Of a DNA stretch of 64,000 bases, positions 1 to 8,653 are shown in pieces; the first letter of the stretch is position 1; each line of letters opens with the position of its first letter. The DNA is from Clostridiaceae bacterium Marseille-Q3526 (GTDB taxonomy: Bacteria > Bacillota > Clostridia > Lachnospirales > Lachnospiraceae): NCBI GenBank assembly GCA_018223375.1, contig JAGTTS010000007.1, positions 1-64,000 of the forward strand, in the 5' to 3' direction. The position numbers and the translations under genes are program-made. A model generated the notes under the pieces. It searched no databases and was not told the DNA's origin. It was given only the letters and a program-made list of their open reading frames with translations.

Positions 1-69
1 TGTGTTATAGTAGACATAGCAGAGAACTCCTTTATGTGATTTTTGTTGTGGTGACTAAAATATAACACA
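1..69. repeat. Imperfectly understood inverted repeat in the leading intergenic region
   Basis: TGTGTTATA at 1-9 is the exact reverse complement of TATAACACA at 61-69. The rest of the 261 bases before the first gene holds no convincing ORF. A short GC stem (GCAG at about 73-76, CTGC at about 82-85) followed by five T could be a weak terminator of a gene lying left of the window. The repeat could be an operator pair or the ends of a small inserted element; nothing here decides between them. Confidence 0.35.
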
Positions 70-261
70 AAGGCAGCGTCTCTGCTTTTTAAATATTCAG
101 TTGTAACACATGTATTGTAATCCTACAGTATGTCGTGCTTAAGATAGGAAATTCTGATGACAGAGGGGAGAAATTCTGATATGATTAAAAAATACGTATT
201 TTGCTGAAGACGGTTTTGACAGACGCAGGAGACGATTTGAAAGAACAGGATGTGAAATAAA

Positions 262-1620
262 ATGAAACAGAGAGTATCAGCTGGCAGAAATATTGATCTG
301 ACAGAGGGACCGGTAGCGCGCTCCATGTGGACCTTCGCTCTGCCGCTCATTGCCGGAAATCTGCTCCAGCAGTTTTATAATGTGGCGGATACCCTGATTG
401 TGGGCCGTTTTCTGGGGCCGGACGCTCTGGCGGCGGTGGGATCCTCCTACACGGTGATGACATTTCTTACCTCTGTGATTCTGGGACTCTGCATGGGAAG
501 CGGAGTGCTGTTTTCCATGCTCTGCGGGGCGGGAGATACAGAGCGGATGAAGAACAGCTTTGTCCAGTCGTTTCTTTTCATTGGGCTGGTAACGGCTCTG
601 GTGGAGGCGCTTTCTCTGATATTTCTGGATCCCATGATGGGAATTCTTAAGATTCCGTCAGATATTTTAGAAGAGACGGGAGAATATCTGCAGGTTATTT
701 TTATGGGCCTTATGTTTACCTTTGTGTACAATTATTTTGCCGCGCTTTTAAGGGCTCTGGGAAATTCTGTGGTTCCCCTTTTATTTCTGGCAGTTTCAGC
801 TCTGGGAAACATTGTCCTGGATCTGGTATTTATTCTGAAATTTCATATGGGAACAGCCGGAGCGGCCTGGGCTACGATTCTGGCCCAGTTTCTGTCTGCT
901 CTGGGAATTGGCCTCTATGTATGTGTAAAAATGCCTCATCTGCTGCCGGGAAGGCGTCACTTTTACAGGGACAGGAATATTTTAAAGACGATTTCCAGGT
1001 ATTCGATTTTAACCTGCGCCCAGCAGTCGGTCATGAATTTTGGAATTCTCATGGTGCAGGGGCTTGTAAACAGCTACGGAGTCACGGTTATGGCGGCTTT
1101 TGCGGCAGCAGTGAAGATTGATTCCTTCGCCTATATGCCGGTGCAGGATTTTGGAAACGCATTTTCTACCTTCATTGCCCAGAATCAGGGAGCTGGAAAA
1201 ACGGAGCGGATCCGCCTGGGACTTAGAGCGGCCGTGCTGAGCTCCGGCCTGTTCTGCCTCGTTATCTCGGCGGTGATTGTGTGTTTTGCAGGGCCGCTCA
1301 TGACTATTTTTATCAGTCCTGAGGAGACGGAAATTATCAGAATTGGCGTCCAGTACCTTCACATAGAGGGAGCCTGCTATGTAGGAATCGGCTGCCTGTT
1401 TCTGCTCTACGGACTCTACCGCGGCCTGGGCCGGGCAGGAGTGTCCGTGGTTCTCACAATTATTTCCCTGGGAACGAGAGTGGCTCTGGCTTATCTTTTG
1501 TCGCCTGTTCCGGCCATCGGGCTTCTGGGAATCTGGTGGGCTGTGCCTATCGGGTGGTTCCTGGCCGACGCCGCGGGATTCTGGTATTTCTGGAGAATGG
1601 GGAGGAGAAAAGAAGTTTAG
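262..1620 (+). CDS. MATE family efflux transporter
   Basis: Protein of 452 residues, the usual length of the family, rich in membrane segments (about 12 hydrophobic stretches). It begins with a short polar head and then LIAGNLLQQFYNVADTLIVG, a sequence typical of the NorM/DinF-like MATE proteins of Clostridia. MATE proteins export cationic drugs or metabolites using Na+ or H+ gradients; the substrate cannot be read from sequence. The second half repeats the pattern of the first (VMNFGILMVQGLVNSYG), as expected for the two-bundle fold. The start is preceded by AGGATGTG. It appears to be a single-gene unit, since the next gene on this strand has its own promoter. Confidence 0.9.
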   Translation: MKQRVSAGRNIDLTEGPVARSMWTFALPLIAGNLLQQFYNVADTLIVGRFLGPDALAAVGSSYTVMTFLTSVILGLCMGSGVLFSMLCGAGDTERMKNSFVQSFLFIGLVTALVEALSLIFLDPMMGILKIPSDILEETGEYLQVIFMGLMFTFVYNYFAALLRALGNSVVPLLFLAVSALGNIVLDLVFILKFHMGTAGAAWATILAQFLSALGIGLYVCVKMPHLLPGRRHFYRDRNILKTISRYSILTCAQQSVMNFGILMVQGLVNSYGVTVMAAFAAAVKIDSFAYMPVQDFGNAFSTFIAQNQGAGKTERIRLGLRAAVLSSGLFCLVISAVIVCFAGPLMTIFISPEETEIIRIGVQYLHIEGACYVGIGCLFLLYGLYRGLGRAGVSVVLTIISLGTRVALAYLLSPVPAIGLLGIWWAVPIGWFLADAAGFWYFWRMGRRKEV

Positions 1621-1700
1621 AGGGGCGTCAGTGCGCAGGGGACGGAGTGTTTTGCAGCAGAAAGAAGTATTTTATTTGAATATATGATTGAAATTAATTG

Positions 1701-1754
1701 AAAAATCAATCGTAAATTTTTACGATTGATTTTTTGCGTATTTCTGCATATAAT
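1701..1754 (+). promoter_or_regulatory. Promoter with a 16-bp perfect palindrome over its -35 box
   Basis: A -35 TTGATT at 1726-1731 and a -10 TATAAT at 1749-1754 are separated by exactly 17 bases. A perfect 16-base inverted repeat (1701-1716 with 1719-1734, core ATCAATCGTAAA) covers the -35 box. It could serve as an operator for the following gene or as a terminator of the MATE unit, since the right arm ends in a T run. Confidence 0.7.
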
Positions 1755-1789
1755 AGGCTCAATAAAAGTGGAAAGAGGGTGCGATTGAT

Positions 1790-3049
1790 ATGCGTGAAGC
1801 AAGGGTATTGGAATTCAAGGAAACAATTACGAATACTTTTTTAAAGACAGTCAGTGCCTTTTCGAATTATGGCGGAGGAACAATCCTTTTTGGAGTTGAT
1901 GACGATGGAACAGTGAAAGGTCTGCCAGATGTAAAGCAGGCTTGCCTGGATATTGAAAATAAAATCAATGACAGCATCTCACCTCAGCCGAACTATACGC
2001 TTGAAATACAGAATCATGATCAGACGATAAAACTCACTGTAAAAAGCGGCCTTCAGAAACCTTATTTATATAAATCAAAAGCATATAAACGAAACGATAC
2101 GGCGACGATAGAGGTAGATACCTTGGAATTTTCAAGGCTTATATTAGATGGGAAAAATATCAGATTTGAAGAACTGCCATGTAAAGACCAGGAACTGTCC
2201 TTCAAAGTTTTACGCCGTAAGCTGAAGGAAAGCATTCAGATTGAAACATTTAATCAGGATACATTGAAAACATTGAACCTCTATGACAATGTAAATGGCT
2301 TTAGCAATGCAGCGGGGCTGTTGGCAGACAAAAATCATTTTCCTGGAATTGATCTTGTGAAATTTGGTGAAAATATCAGCGTCATTTAAAGGAGAGCAAC
2401 ATTTGAGAATATCTCTGTGTTAGACGAATATGAAAAGACAACTGCTGTGTTTAGAGATTATTACCAATACGAGGTAATACAGGGGGCCGATAGGAAAAGG
2501 GTGGAGAAAATACCAGAAGCCGCTTTTAGGGAAGCAGTTGCCAATGCTCTGATTCATAGAGCATGGGATGTGGATTCTCAAATCAGAGTTTCAATGTTTG
2601 ACGATAGAATTGAAATCGTATCTCCTGGCGGTCTGCCATCTGGAATAACAGCAGAAGAATATTTGTCAGGCAGACTTTCTGTTTTAAGAAACAGAAATCT
2701 TGCAAACGTGTTTTACAGATTGGGATTTGTGGAGATATTCGGAACAGGAATTACAAGGATAAAACAGCTGTACGAAGAAAGTTTAATAAAACCGGAGTTT
2801 GAAGTATCGGAAAATGCAATCAAAATTATGCTTCCAGTATTTGAAAGCAATGTTAATTTGACAGAAGACGAAAAAGTAATTTATACACTCCTAAGCAAGA
2901 CTATGCTGAAGCCCATAAGCGAAATTGCGCCATATGCGTCTTTTGGTAAATCAAAGACTACAAAGTTACTGAAAGATATGGGAGAAAAAGGCGTGATTAC
3001 AGTTGAAGGAAAAGGTAGAGGGACGAAGTATATCATTAACTGGAAATAA
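1790..3049 (+). pseudogene. AlbA_2 (Schlafen-like) ATP-binding protein, split by one in-frame stop
   Basis: One continuous reading frame of 420 codons is interrupted only by a TAA at 2387-2389; both halves are in the same frame. The N-terminal half (199 residues) carries the AlbA_2/Slfn domain (LEFKETIT, then FSNYGGGTILFGVDDDG). The C-terminal half carries a HATPase-like domain (FREAVANALIHRAW, then FGTGITRIKQLYEE) and a winged helix near the end. This is the COG2865 type of putative transcriptional regulator or helicase-like ATPase. The frame around the stop (SVI, stop, RRATFENISVLDEY) keeps the family sequence, so a single base change, for example AAA to TAA, explains it. The unit has its own promoter and sits next to another gene remnant, suggesting an acquired and decaying cargo gene. 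Confidence 0.85.
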
Positions 3050-3070
3050 GTAAACTGAACTGTATGATTT

Positions 3071-3235
3071 ATGAGTTTATGCTGTTTTGCCAGCATCCAA
3101 AGAGAGAGCGAGGAGGAGATTATCTATTTTAACGCAGTGGGAATGGGAATCGAGGATCTGGCGGTGGTGACCAGAGCCTACCGGGCCGCGAAGGAGCGGG
3201 GGCTGGGAGTGACCGTCAACTACTGGGCTGAGTAG
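3071..3235 (+). pseudogene. C-terminal remnant of an ornithine cyclodeaminase-like protein
   Basis: An open frame of 54 codons (ATG at 3071, TAG at 3233) whose last 39 residues, EIIYFNAVGMGIEDLAVVTR followed by AYRAAKERGLGVTV, fit the end of the ornithine cyclodeaminase/mu-crystallin family, where a strand, a GMGIEDLA-type turn and a helix close the NAD-binding domain. The first 250 or so residues of such a protein are absent, so this is a leftover rather than a functional gene. GC content rises sharply at about 3100 relative to the AT-rich ATPase gene before it, so the ATPase gene probably sits next to a deletion or insertion joint around 3050-3100. Confidence 0.6.
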
Positions 3236-3268
3236 AAAACGCAAAGAGCTGAGCAGAAAACGCAAAGA
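3227..3268 (+). repeat. Two tandem 21-bp units
   Basis: The unit GCTGAGYAGAAAACGCAAAGA occurs at 3227-3247 and again at 3248-3268 with one mismatch (T/C). The first copy contains the stop codon of the cyclodeaminase remnant. It is a simple local duplication, too short and too few for a CRISPR. Confidence 0.85.
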
Positions 3269-3324
3269 GAAGCTCTTGTCCCACACACCTTTTTATGTCA
3301 TAATAGACGTATTGCAGAAAACAT

Positions 3325-4368
3325 ATGACAGAAAGGAAACAGGGATTGATGATGAAACAGGAAGCTTCTCTGGAGCAATGGAACTCTCTTTACCAGGCTG
3401 CCGCCGCTGTGACGAAGCTGGCCCCCTGGGAAGATTTTTGGAATACAGATTTAATTGTCATTCAGGAGAGCAGGAAACAGGAACCGCTGTTTATGAGCGT
3501 ATCTGGCCGGGGAATTCACAATCGCGGCGTGACGATGTATATAGGAAACGACGGACTGGAGGATTTTGACCTGACAGAGAGCACCAGAGGGGAGGCTCTG
3601 GCCTCCTTTGCTCTCAGAGAACAGCGCTGTCTATCCTTTAAGCTCTGCGATCGGGAGGATGTGCCTCAGGAGCAGCGGGATATGATAAAGGAGCTGGGCC
3701 TGGCCTTCAGGGGACGGGGAAAATGGCCCTGCTTTCTCTCCTGGCGGAAGGCCTACGCGCCCTGGACGCTGGATGGAGAGGAAGTGCAGATTCTGACAGA
3801 GGCGTTCTGCCGTATGGAAGAAGCAGTGAAGGACGCCAGAGACGGCGCGGTTAAGGTGCGTTTTGAACGGGGAGAATTTCTCTGGAGAAGCCGGGATGAA
3901 GAGACTGGAGACTGGCGGACGGTATCCGCTCCCATTCCTTCCGGCAGAAGGAAATACCCCCTGGCCCGTCTTCGAAGCGTGGATCAGATCGAGGCGGTGA
4001 AATCCCGTCCCAGAAGCATAAACGAGCTGTCCATGGATTTGTTTTATATGAACGCGGAGGTAGTGGAAGAGGGCTATGACAGGCCCTTCTTCCCCAGAGC
4101 GTTCCTTGTAATGGAAAAGAGAACCAGGGCGGTTCTCAATATGCAGGTGCTGGAGCCGGAGGACAACGAGGTCAGCGCCATTCTTCATTTCCTGTTAAAT
4201 TACATCATGAAGAGCGGAAGACCGAGGACTGTCTATGCGAGAAATCCCTGGATTTTTGCGGCGCTGACAGATACCTGTGAGAAGTGCGGGATTCCTCTTC
4301 TTTCCAGCGCTCTGGAGGAGATGGAGGAAATGGTGAATCAGCTGACAGACGCAGGCATGGAGGAATAG
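3325..4368 (+). CDS. Uncharacterised protein, possibly DUF7309/DUF6930
   Basis: A soluble protein of 347 residues, or 339 if translation starts at 3349, where AGGAAACAGGGA gives a better ribosome binding site than is seen for 3325. The N-terminal half (about residues 15-190) has conserved-looking aromatic and acidic positions (APWEDFWNTD, GRGIHNRGVTMYIGNDG, KWPCFLSWRKAYAPW). The C-terminal 130 residues (LFYMNAEVVEEGYDRPFFPR to the end) look like a separate alpha/beta domain. I recall this arrangement as DUF7309 plus DUF6930 but could not check it. No signal peptide or membrane segment. It faces the response regulator gene tail to tail. Confidence 0.65.
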   Translation: MTERKQGLMMKQEASLEQWNSLYQAAAAVTKLAPWEDFWNTDLIVIQESRKQEPLFMSVSGRGIHNRGVTMYIGNDGLEDFDLTESTRGEALASFALREQRCLSFKLCDREDVPQEQRDMIKELGLAFRGRGKWPCFLSWRKAYAPWTLDGEEVQILTEAFCRMEEAVKDARDGAVKVRFERGEFLWRSRDEETGDWRTVSAPIPSGRRKYPLARLRSVDQIEAVKSRPRSINELSMDLFYMNAEVVEEGYDRPFFPRAFLVMEKRTRAVLNMQVLEPEDNEVSAILHFLLNYIMKSGRPRTVYARNPWIFAALTDTCEKCGIPLLSSALEEMEEMVNQLTDAGMEE

Positions 4369-4369
4369 A

Positions 4370-4406
4370 AAAAGGGCGTTCCGGTTTGGTTTTGGGCGGA
4401 ACGTCC
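4370..4406 (-). terminator. Intrinsic terminator of the response regulator unit
   Basis: GGGCGTTCCG at 4374-4383 pairs with CGGAACGTCC at 4397-4406. On the minus strand the stem is followed by a T run, so it mainly stops transcription coming from the response regulator. It may act on both converging units. Confidence 0.7.
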
Positions 4407-4417
4407 TGCCGCTCCTG

Positions 4418-5119
4418 TCAGGAAGGATCCTGGCAGGAGAAGGTATATCCGATTCCCCACACCGTTTTAATGTAGCAGGGATTTTTCGCCTGATCCTCAA
4501 TTTTATTTCTCAGATGGCTGATGTAAACCATGATCACGTTGTCGTCCACAGCAGAGTGATTCCAGACCAGCTCATAGAGCTGCTCCTTCGTGAATACCTG
4601 GCCGGGATGGGACAGGAACAGCCGCATCAGCACATGCTCTCTGGAGGAGAGAGGAATCGGAGTTCCATTTTTAAAAAGCTCCATGGTAATTGTATTATAG
4701 GAGAAGGGACCGGCAGTGATGATGCCGGTCTTTTCCTGTTTTCCGGTCTGATTGCGGCGGATCAGGGCTTTGATCTTTCCGCCCAGAATGACGGGATTAA
4801 AAGGCTTTGAAACGTAGTCGTCAGCTCCGATGTCCAGGCCGTAAAGAGTGTCGAAGTCATCGGTTCTTCCGCTTAAAACCATGATGGGAGTGGTATTTCC
4901 GGACTCCCGGAGCCGTTTGATAGCGTGAAAGCCGTCATCGTTTCCATTCATCATAATATCTAATAAAATCAGTGCAAAGGATTCCCGGGAAGCCAGATGG
5001 ACGGCTTCCGTTCCGTCGCAGGCAGTGACAGCCTGAAAGCCGCTGCCTTCCACCACCCGGATTAACAGGCGGCGGACAGCGGGATCATCGTCTGCAATGA
5101 GTATCTTTTCTTCGGCCAT
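4418..5119 (-). CDS. OmpR/PhoB family response regulator
   Basis: A 233-residue two-domain regulator. The receiver domain (1-120) has the acidic pocket DDD at 10-12, the phosphorylation site D54 in LLDIMM, S83 and K105 in SKPFNP. The winged-helix DNA-binding domain (about 130-230) shows the signatures LSSREHVLMRLFLSHPGQVF, VDDNVIMVYISHLRNKIE and IKTVWGIGYTF. It is transcribed away from the citrate-type transporter at 5366 and shares a 246-bp intergenic region with it. No kinase gene is adjacent on the same strand. The kinase at 6803 is the nearest candidate partner, but it belongs to a different kinase type, so the pairing is an inference. Confidence 0.92.
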   Translation of the reverse strand: MAEEKILIADDDPAVRRLLIRVVEGSGFQAVTACDGTEAVHLASRESFALILLDIMMNGNDDGFHAIKRLRESGNTTPIMVLSGRTDDFDTLYGLDIGADDYVSKPFNPVILGGKIKALIRRNQTGKQEKTGIITAGPFSYNTITMELFKNGTPIPLSSREHVLMRLFLSHPGQVFTKEQLYELVWNHSAVDDNVIMVYISHLRNKIEDQAKNPCYIKTVWGIGYTFSCQDPS

Positions 5120-5365
5120 AAAAGGTCTCCTCTCTGTTTCATTCTCTTTGTTTTGAACATCTGCGTTATATTCATGCTACCACAAATGATGGAAAAAAGC
5201 AAAAAACAGCTGTCGAAAATGTGCTAAGATCTTGTAAAAAAAGGAAAATCTTAAAGTTTTTTAAGACTTTTTCAGGAGATGTTAAGGACAGGGCTCTATA
5301 CTGGGAATCAGAAATAAGTTCTGCCGGAGAAGGGAAAGGCCGGCAGAGGAGAGAGAGGGAAAAGT

Positions 5366-6673
5366 ATGTATTTAGCGCTTCTGGGCTTTGCCATGATCGT
5401 AGTCTTCATGGGACTGATTATGGCGAAAAAACTGAGCCCCTTTACGTCACTGATTCTGATTCCGATTGTATTCGGACTTCTGGCAGGATACGGCTGGGAT
5501 ACCTTAGAGTATGCCATGACGGGAATTAAGGATGTGGCCAGTACCTTTGCCATGATGACTTTCGCCATTCTGTATTTCGGCGTAATGCTGACGGCGGGAA
5601 TGTTCGACCCTATGGTGGACAAGGTTGTTTCCTGGTGTAAGGGAGACCCGTTAAAAGTTTTAGTGGGAACAGCCGTATTAGCTGCCTTTGTTTCTCTGGA
5701 CGGAGACGGAACCACTACCGTTATGATCTGCTGTACAGCCATGATTCCGATTTATGAGCGGTTAAAGATTAAGAAAATCTATCTGGCAACCCTGATTATC
5801 CTTCAGAACTGTATTATGAACCTGATTCCATGGGGCGGCCCCACAGCCAGAGTCATGTCTGTCATGAATCTGGACGCAGGAGAGATTTTAGGACCGTTGG
5901 TGCCTGGAATGGCTTTATCTGCTGTTTATGTAATCGGCGTTTCCTACTACCTGGGATTAAAGGAGAGAAAGCGCCTGGGCATCAGCAGGGATGTGGAGAA
6001 CCACGCGGTAAAGGTGGAGCTGTCTGAGGATGAGAAGGCATGGAAGAGACCGAAACTGATTCTGTTTAACCTGGCTCTGACAGCCGGCATTATTGCGGCT
6101 CTGATCATGGGACTTGCCTCCTCCGCCATTCTTTTCGGCGTGGGAACAGCCGTTGCTCTGTTAGTGAACTACCCGAACCAGAAGGTTCAGAGAAATGTTA
6201 TCAGCTCTATTGCACCAGACATGATCAACGTAGTTATGATGGTTCTGGGAGCCGGCGTATTAATGGGAATCTTAAACGGACCGGAGGACGCGGGTATGTC
6301 AAACGCCATCGCAGAATTCCTGGTAGCCGTGATTCCGGAATCTCTGGCAAAATACTTTGCCATTGTCATCGCTGTGATCAGTGCGCCTGGCACCTATCTG
6401 TTAAATAACGACGCATTCTACTACGGAGTGCTTCCGCCGTTAGCGGCCACCGCCCAGGCATACGGATTCACAGACTTAAATATTGGATTTGCCGCCCTGA
6501 TGGGACAGGCATTCCACTTCTTGAGTCCGCTTGTACCGTTTATCTACCTGTTAATGGACAAGACAGAGATCACGCTGGCACAGTACCAGGGCTACATTTT
6601 CAAATGGTGTATCGGAATTTTCGTTATTTTTATGGCCATGGGCCTTGTGACAGGATATCTGCCTATCCTCTAG
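5366..6673 (+). CDS. CitMHS-type citrate/carboxylate:cation symporter
   Basis: A 435-residue integral membrane protein with about 11-12 hydrophobic segments and motifs typical of the CitM family (SLDGDGTTTVMICCTAMIP, NLIPWGGPTARVMSV, GTYLLNNDAFYYGVLP). In Bacillus such proteins take up citrate complexed with a divalent metal. The TTTVM and NLIPWGGP re-entrant segments are intact, so the protein is probably functional. The upstream 150 bases contain the AT-rich palindrome CTTAAAGTTTTTTAAG around 5250, a possible regulator site. A kinase gene follows, which suggests control by extracellular carboxylate. Confidence 0.88.
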   Translation: MYLALLGFAMIVVFMGLIMAKKLSPFTSLILIPIVFGLLAGYGWDTLEYAMTGIKDVASTFAMMTFAILYFGVMLTAGMFDPMVDKVVSWCKGDPLKVLVGTAVLAAFVSLDGDGTTTVMICCTAMIPIYERLKIKKIYLATLIILQNCIMNLIPWGGPTARVMSVMNLDAGEILGPLVPGMALSAVYVIGVSYYLGLKERKRLGISRDVENHAVKVELSEDEKAWKRPKLILFNLALTAGIIAALIMGLASSAILFGVGTAVALLVNYPNQKVQRNVISSIAPDMINVVMMVLGAGVLMGILNGPEDAGMSNAIAEFLVAVIPESLAKYFAIVIAVISAPGTYLLNNDAFYYGVLPPLAATAQAYGFTDLNIGFAALMGQAFHFLSPLVPFIYLLMDKTEITLAQYQGYIFKWCIGIFVIFMAMGLVTGYLPIL

Positions 6674-6738
6674 GAAACTGGGGCTGGACTGCTGTAAAGG
6701 AAAAGCCTCAAACATGAAAAATGAATAAAAAACAGTTT

Positions 6739-6771
6739 CAGCCGGAGATTTGACAGGAAAATCTCCGGCTG
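6739..6771 (+). terminator. Stem-loop after the CitMHS gene
   Basis: CAGCCGGAGATT (6739-6750) pairs perfectly with AATCTCCGGCTG (6760-6771) over a 9-base loop. Only a weak T-rich tail follows, so termination may be partial and let through transcription of the kinase. Confidence 0.6.
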
Positions 6772-6802
6772 TTACAATTTATGCAGAAGGGGGAGAGGAA
6801 AG

Positions 6803-8653
6803 ATGGCTTTTTTCAGCCGCGTTTCTTTTAGGAGAAGAGACAGGGAGCTGGCGGCGGCAGCGGGAATCGTACTGGCGGCAGCCGCCCTTTTGCTGACGCT
6901 GGTGGGAAATATGATTTCCGACAACCAGAAAACCATGATTCAGATGCAGAGCGGACAGCTCCGCTCCATTTCGGAGAGCGTCGCCAAGCAGATCGAGGTA
7001 TTTGCAGACGAGATGGCCTCGGATCTGGAGATGGAGACAAAGCTTAACCAGTTTATTGAGGCGGAACGCTCCCTGGAACAGGGACAGCAGGAACCCATGG
7101 CGCAGCTGCTGGAGGAATTTCTGGAGGGAAGGGAAGGCAGCGTGGAGGGCATGGCATGGGAAAGCGGCGGCCAGAGGATAGAATGCTGGGCAGAAGGGCA
7201 GGAACCTCTGACTCTTCAGACAGCCAGCTTTATGACAGAGGAGAACGCGGATCTGGCAGTCTCTATTCTGCAGGATGAAAACGGCTGGTGCTATCTGAAG
7301 CTTGCTAAGATGACTCAGGCGGGAAACCGCCTTTCCTGCCTTTTGAGTTTTAACGATATCTACGAGAAGACGGCTGCCCACATAAAAATGGGAAAAAACG
7401 GGTATGTGATGGTGAAATCCTCAGACGGACTGATTCTCATGCACCAGGTGGAGGAGCAGATTGGCCAGAAGGTTCTGTCAGGCAGAATGGAAATGTATCC
7501 GGATCTGGATTTTACAGATTTAACACGATTAATTGAGCATCAGAACCAGGGCAGGGGAGGCGTGGAAGTCTACCATTCCTACTGGTGGATTGAGGATCCT
7601 CCTAGACCGGTAAAAAAGGTTTCCGCCTATGAACCGGCCTGGATTGGAGACGACTTTCTCATTGTCAGCGCTGTCATCGACTATGCGGACATTACCCTGC
7701 CCATGCAGAAGTCCATCGTGAAGATTGTAGCCGCAGCGGTGCTTCTTGTGATCTTTTTCGGCCTGTTTCTGCTTTTGACTGGAAGGATGTTTCTTCACCA
7801 GAAAAAGGTGGAGAAAGAAAACGTCCGGCTGAAGGAGGTCAACGAGCGGCTGGAGGAGCTGAGAAAGAGGGAGGAAGCCATGGCCCACCAGCAGCGACTT
7901 CAGCTGATTGGAACCATGACAGGAGGAATTGCCCATGAGTTCAACAACCTGCTGACTCCGATTATGGGATACTCTGCCATGATGCTGTCGGAAATGGAGC
8001 CGCAGAATCCTTACTATGGGGATATTGAGGAAATCTTAAATTCTGCTGAGAAAGCCAAGGAGATTATCGGACAGATTTCAGCCTTCAGCGGGAAAAACGC
8101 TAAGAAGAGCTTTCAGGAGATTTTAATCAGCCAGACGGCGGCCAAGGCTATGCTGGTGGCAGAATCGGGAAAGCCGGAGCAGGTAAAGCTTTCCATGCAG
8201 CTGGTATTTGAGCCCTATTGGATGTGGGGAAATGAGACTCAGATCCACCAGATTGTATTAAATTTATGCACCAACGCCTTTCATGCCATGGGGAAATCCG
8301 GCGGCTGCCTGACTGTCAGCGGGGTGGTGAGACAGGGAAAGGATATGGCGGAAAACCGTTTCTTCTCCGACAAGCCGGAGCAGGAATTTTATGAGCTGAC
8401 CTTTTCTGACACTGGCTGCGGCATGAGCGAGGAAGTGAAAAGCCAGATTTTCGATCCCTTCTATACCACCAGAAAAGCGGGGGAGGGAACTGGACTGGGG
8501 CTTTACCTGGTTCACAGGATGGTGGAGGAACACAGAGGAACCATCACTGTGGAGAGCGAACCGGGGCGGGGAACGGTGTTTCGGATTTATTTCCCTGTGT
8601 TCAGAAAAGATGAAAAAGGAGATTTTAATGGAACGTATTGTGATTCGAAATGA
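6803..8653 (+). CDS. Membrane sensor histidine kinase
   Basis: A 616-residue kinase. A membrane segment at about 18-36, an extracellular sensor of about 270 residues (Cache-like; KMGKNGYVMVKSSDGLILMH is typical of the dCache distal lobe), a second membrane segment at about 305-326, a coiled coil at 333-365, the phospho-acceptor H378 in GGIAHEFNNLL, and a full HATPase domain (N box LNLCTNAFHAM, G boxes DTGCGMS and GEGTGLGLYLV). The GIAHEFNNLL type is usual for NtrB-like kinases that partner NtrC-type regulators, whereas the nearby regulator is OmpR-type. Its position behind the CitMHS gene suggests carboxylate sensing; that is an inference. Confidence 0.9.
   Translation: MAFFSRVSFRRRDRELAAAAGIVLAAAALLLTLVGNMISDNQKTMIQMQSGQLRSISESVAKQIEVFADEMASDLEMETKLNQFIEAERSLEQGQQEPMAQLLEEFLEGREGSVEGMAWESGGQRIECWAEGQEPLTLQTASFMTEENADLAVSILQDENGWCYLKLAKMTQAGNRLSCLLSFNDIYEKTAAHIKMGKNGYVMVKSSDGLILMHQVEEQIGQKVLSGRMEMYPDLDFTDLTRLIEHQNQGRGGVEVYHSYWWIEDPPRPVKKVSAYEPAWIGDDFLIVSAVIDYADITLPMQKSIVKIVAAAVLLVIFFGLFLLLTGRMFLHQKKVEKENVRLKEVNERLEELRKREEAMAHQQRLQLIGTMTGGIAHEFNNLLTPIMGYSAMMLSEMEPQNPYYGDIEEILNSAEKAKEIIGQISAFSGKNAKKSFQEILISQTAAKAMLVAESGKPEQVKLSMQLVFEPYWMWGNETQIHQIVLNLCTNAFHAMGKSGGCLTVSGVVRQGKDMAENRFFSDKPEQEFYELTFSDTGCGMSEEVKSQIFDPFYTTRKAGEGTGLGLYLVHRMVEEHRGTITVESEPGRGTVFRIYFPVFRKDEKGDFNGTYCDSK

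Noticed and set aside
3227..3268. CRISPR-like repeat
   Set aside because: Only two adjoining 21-bp copies with no spacers and no cas genes.
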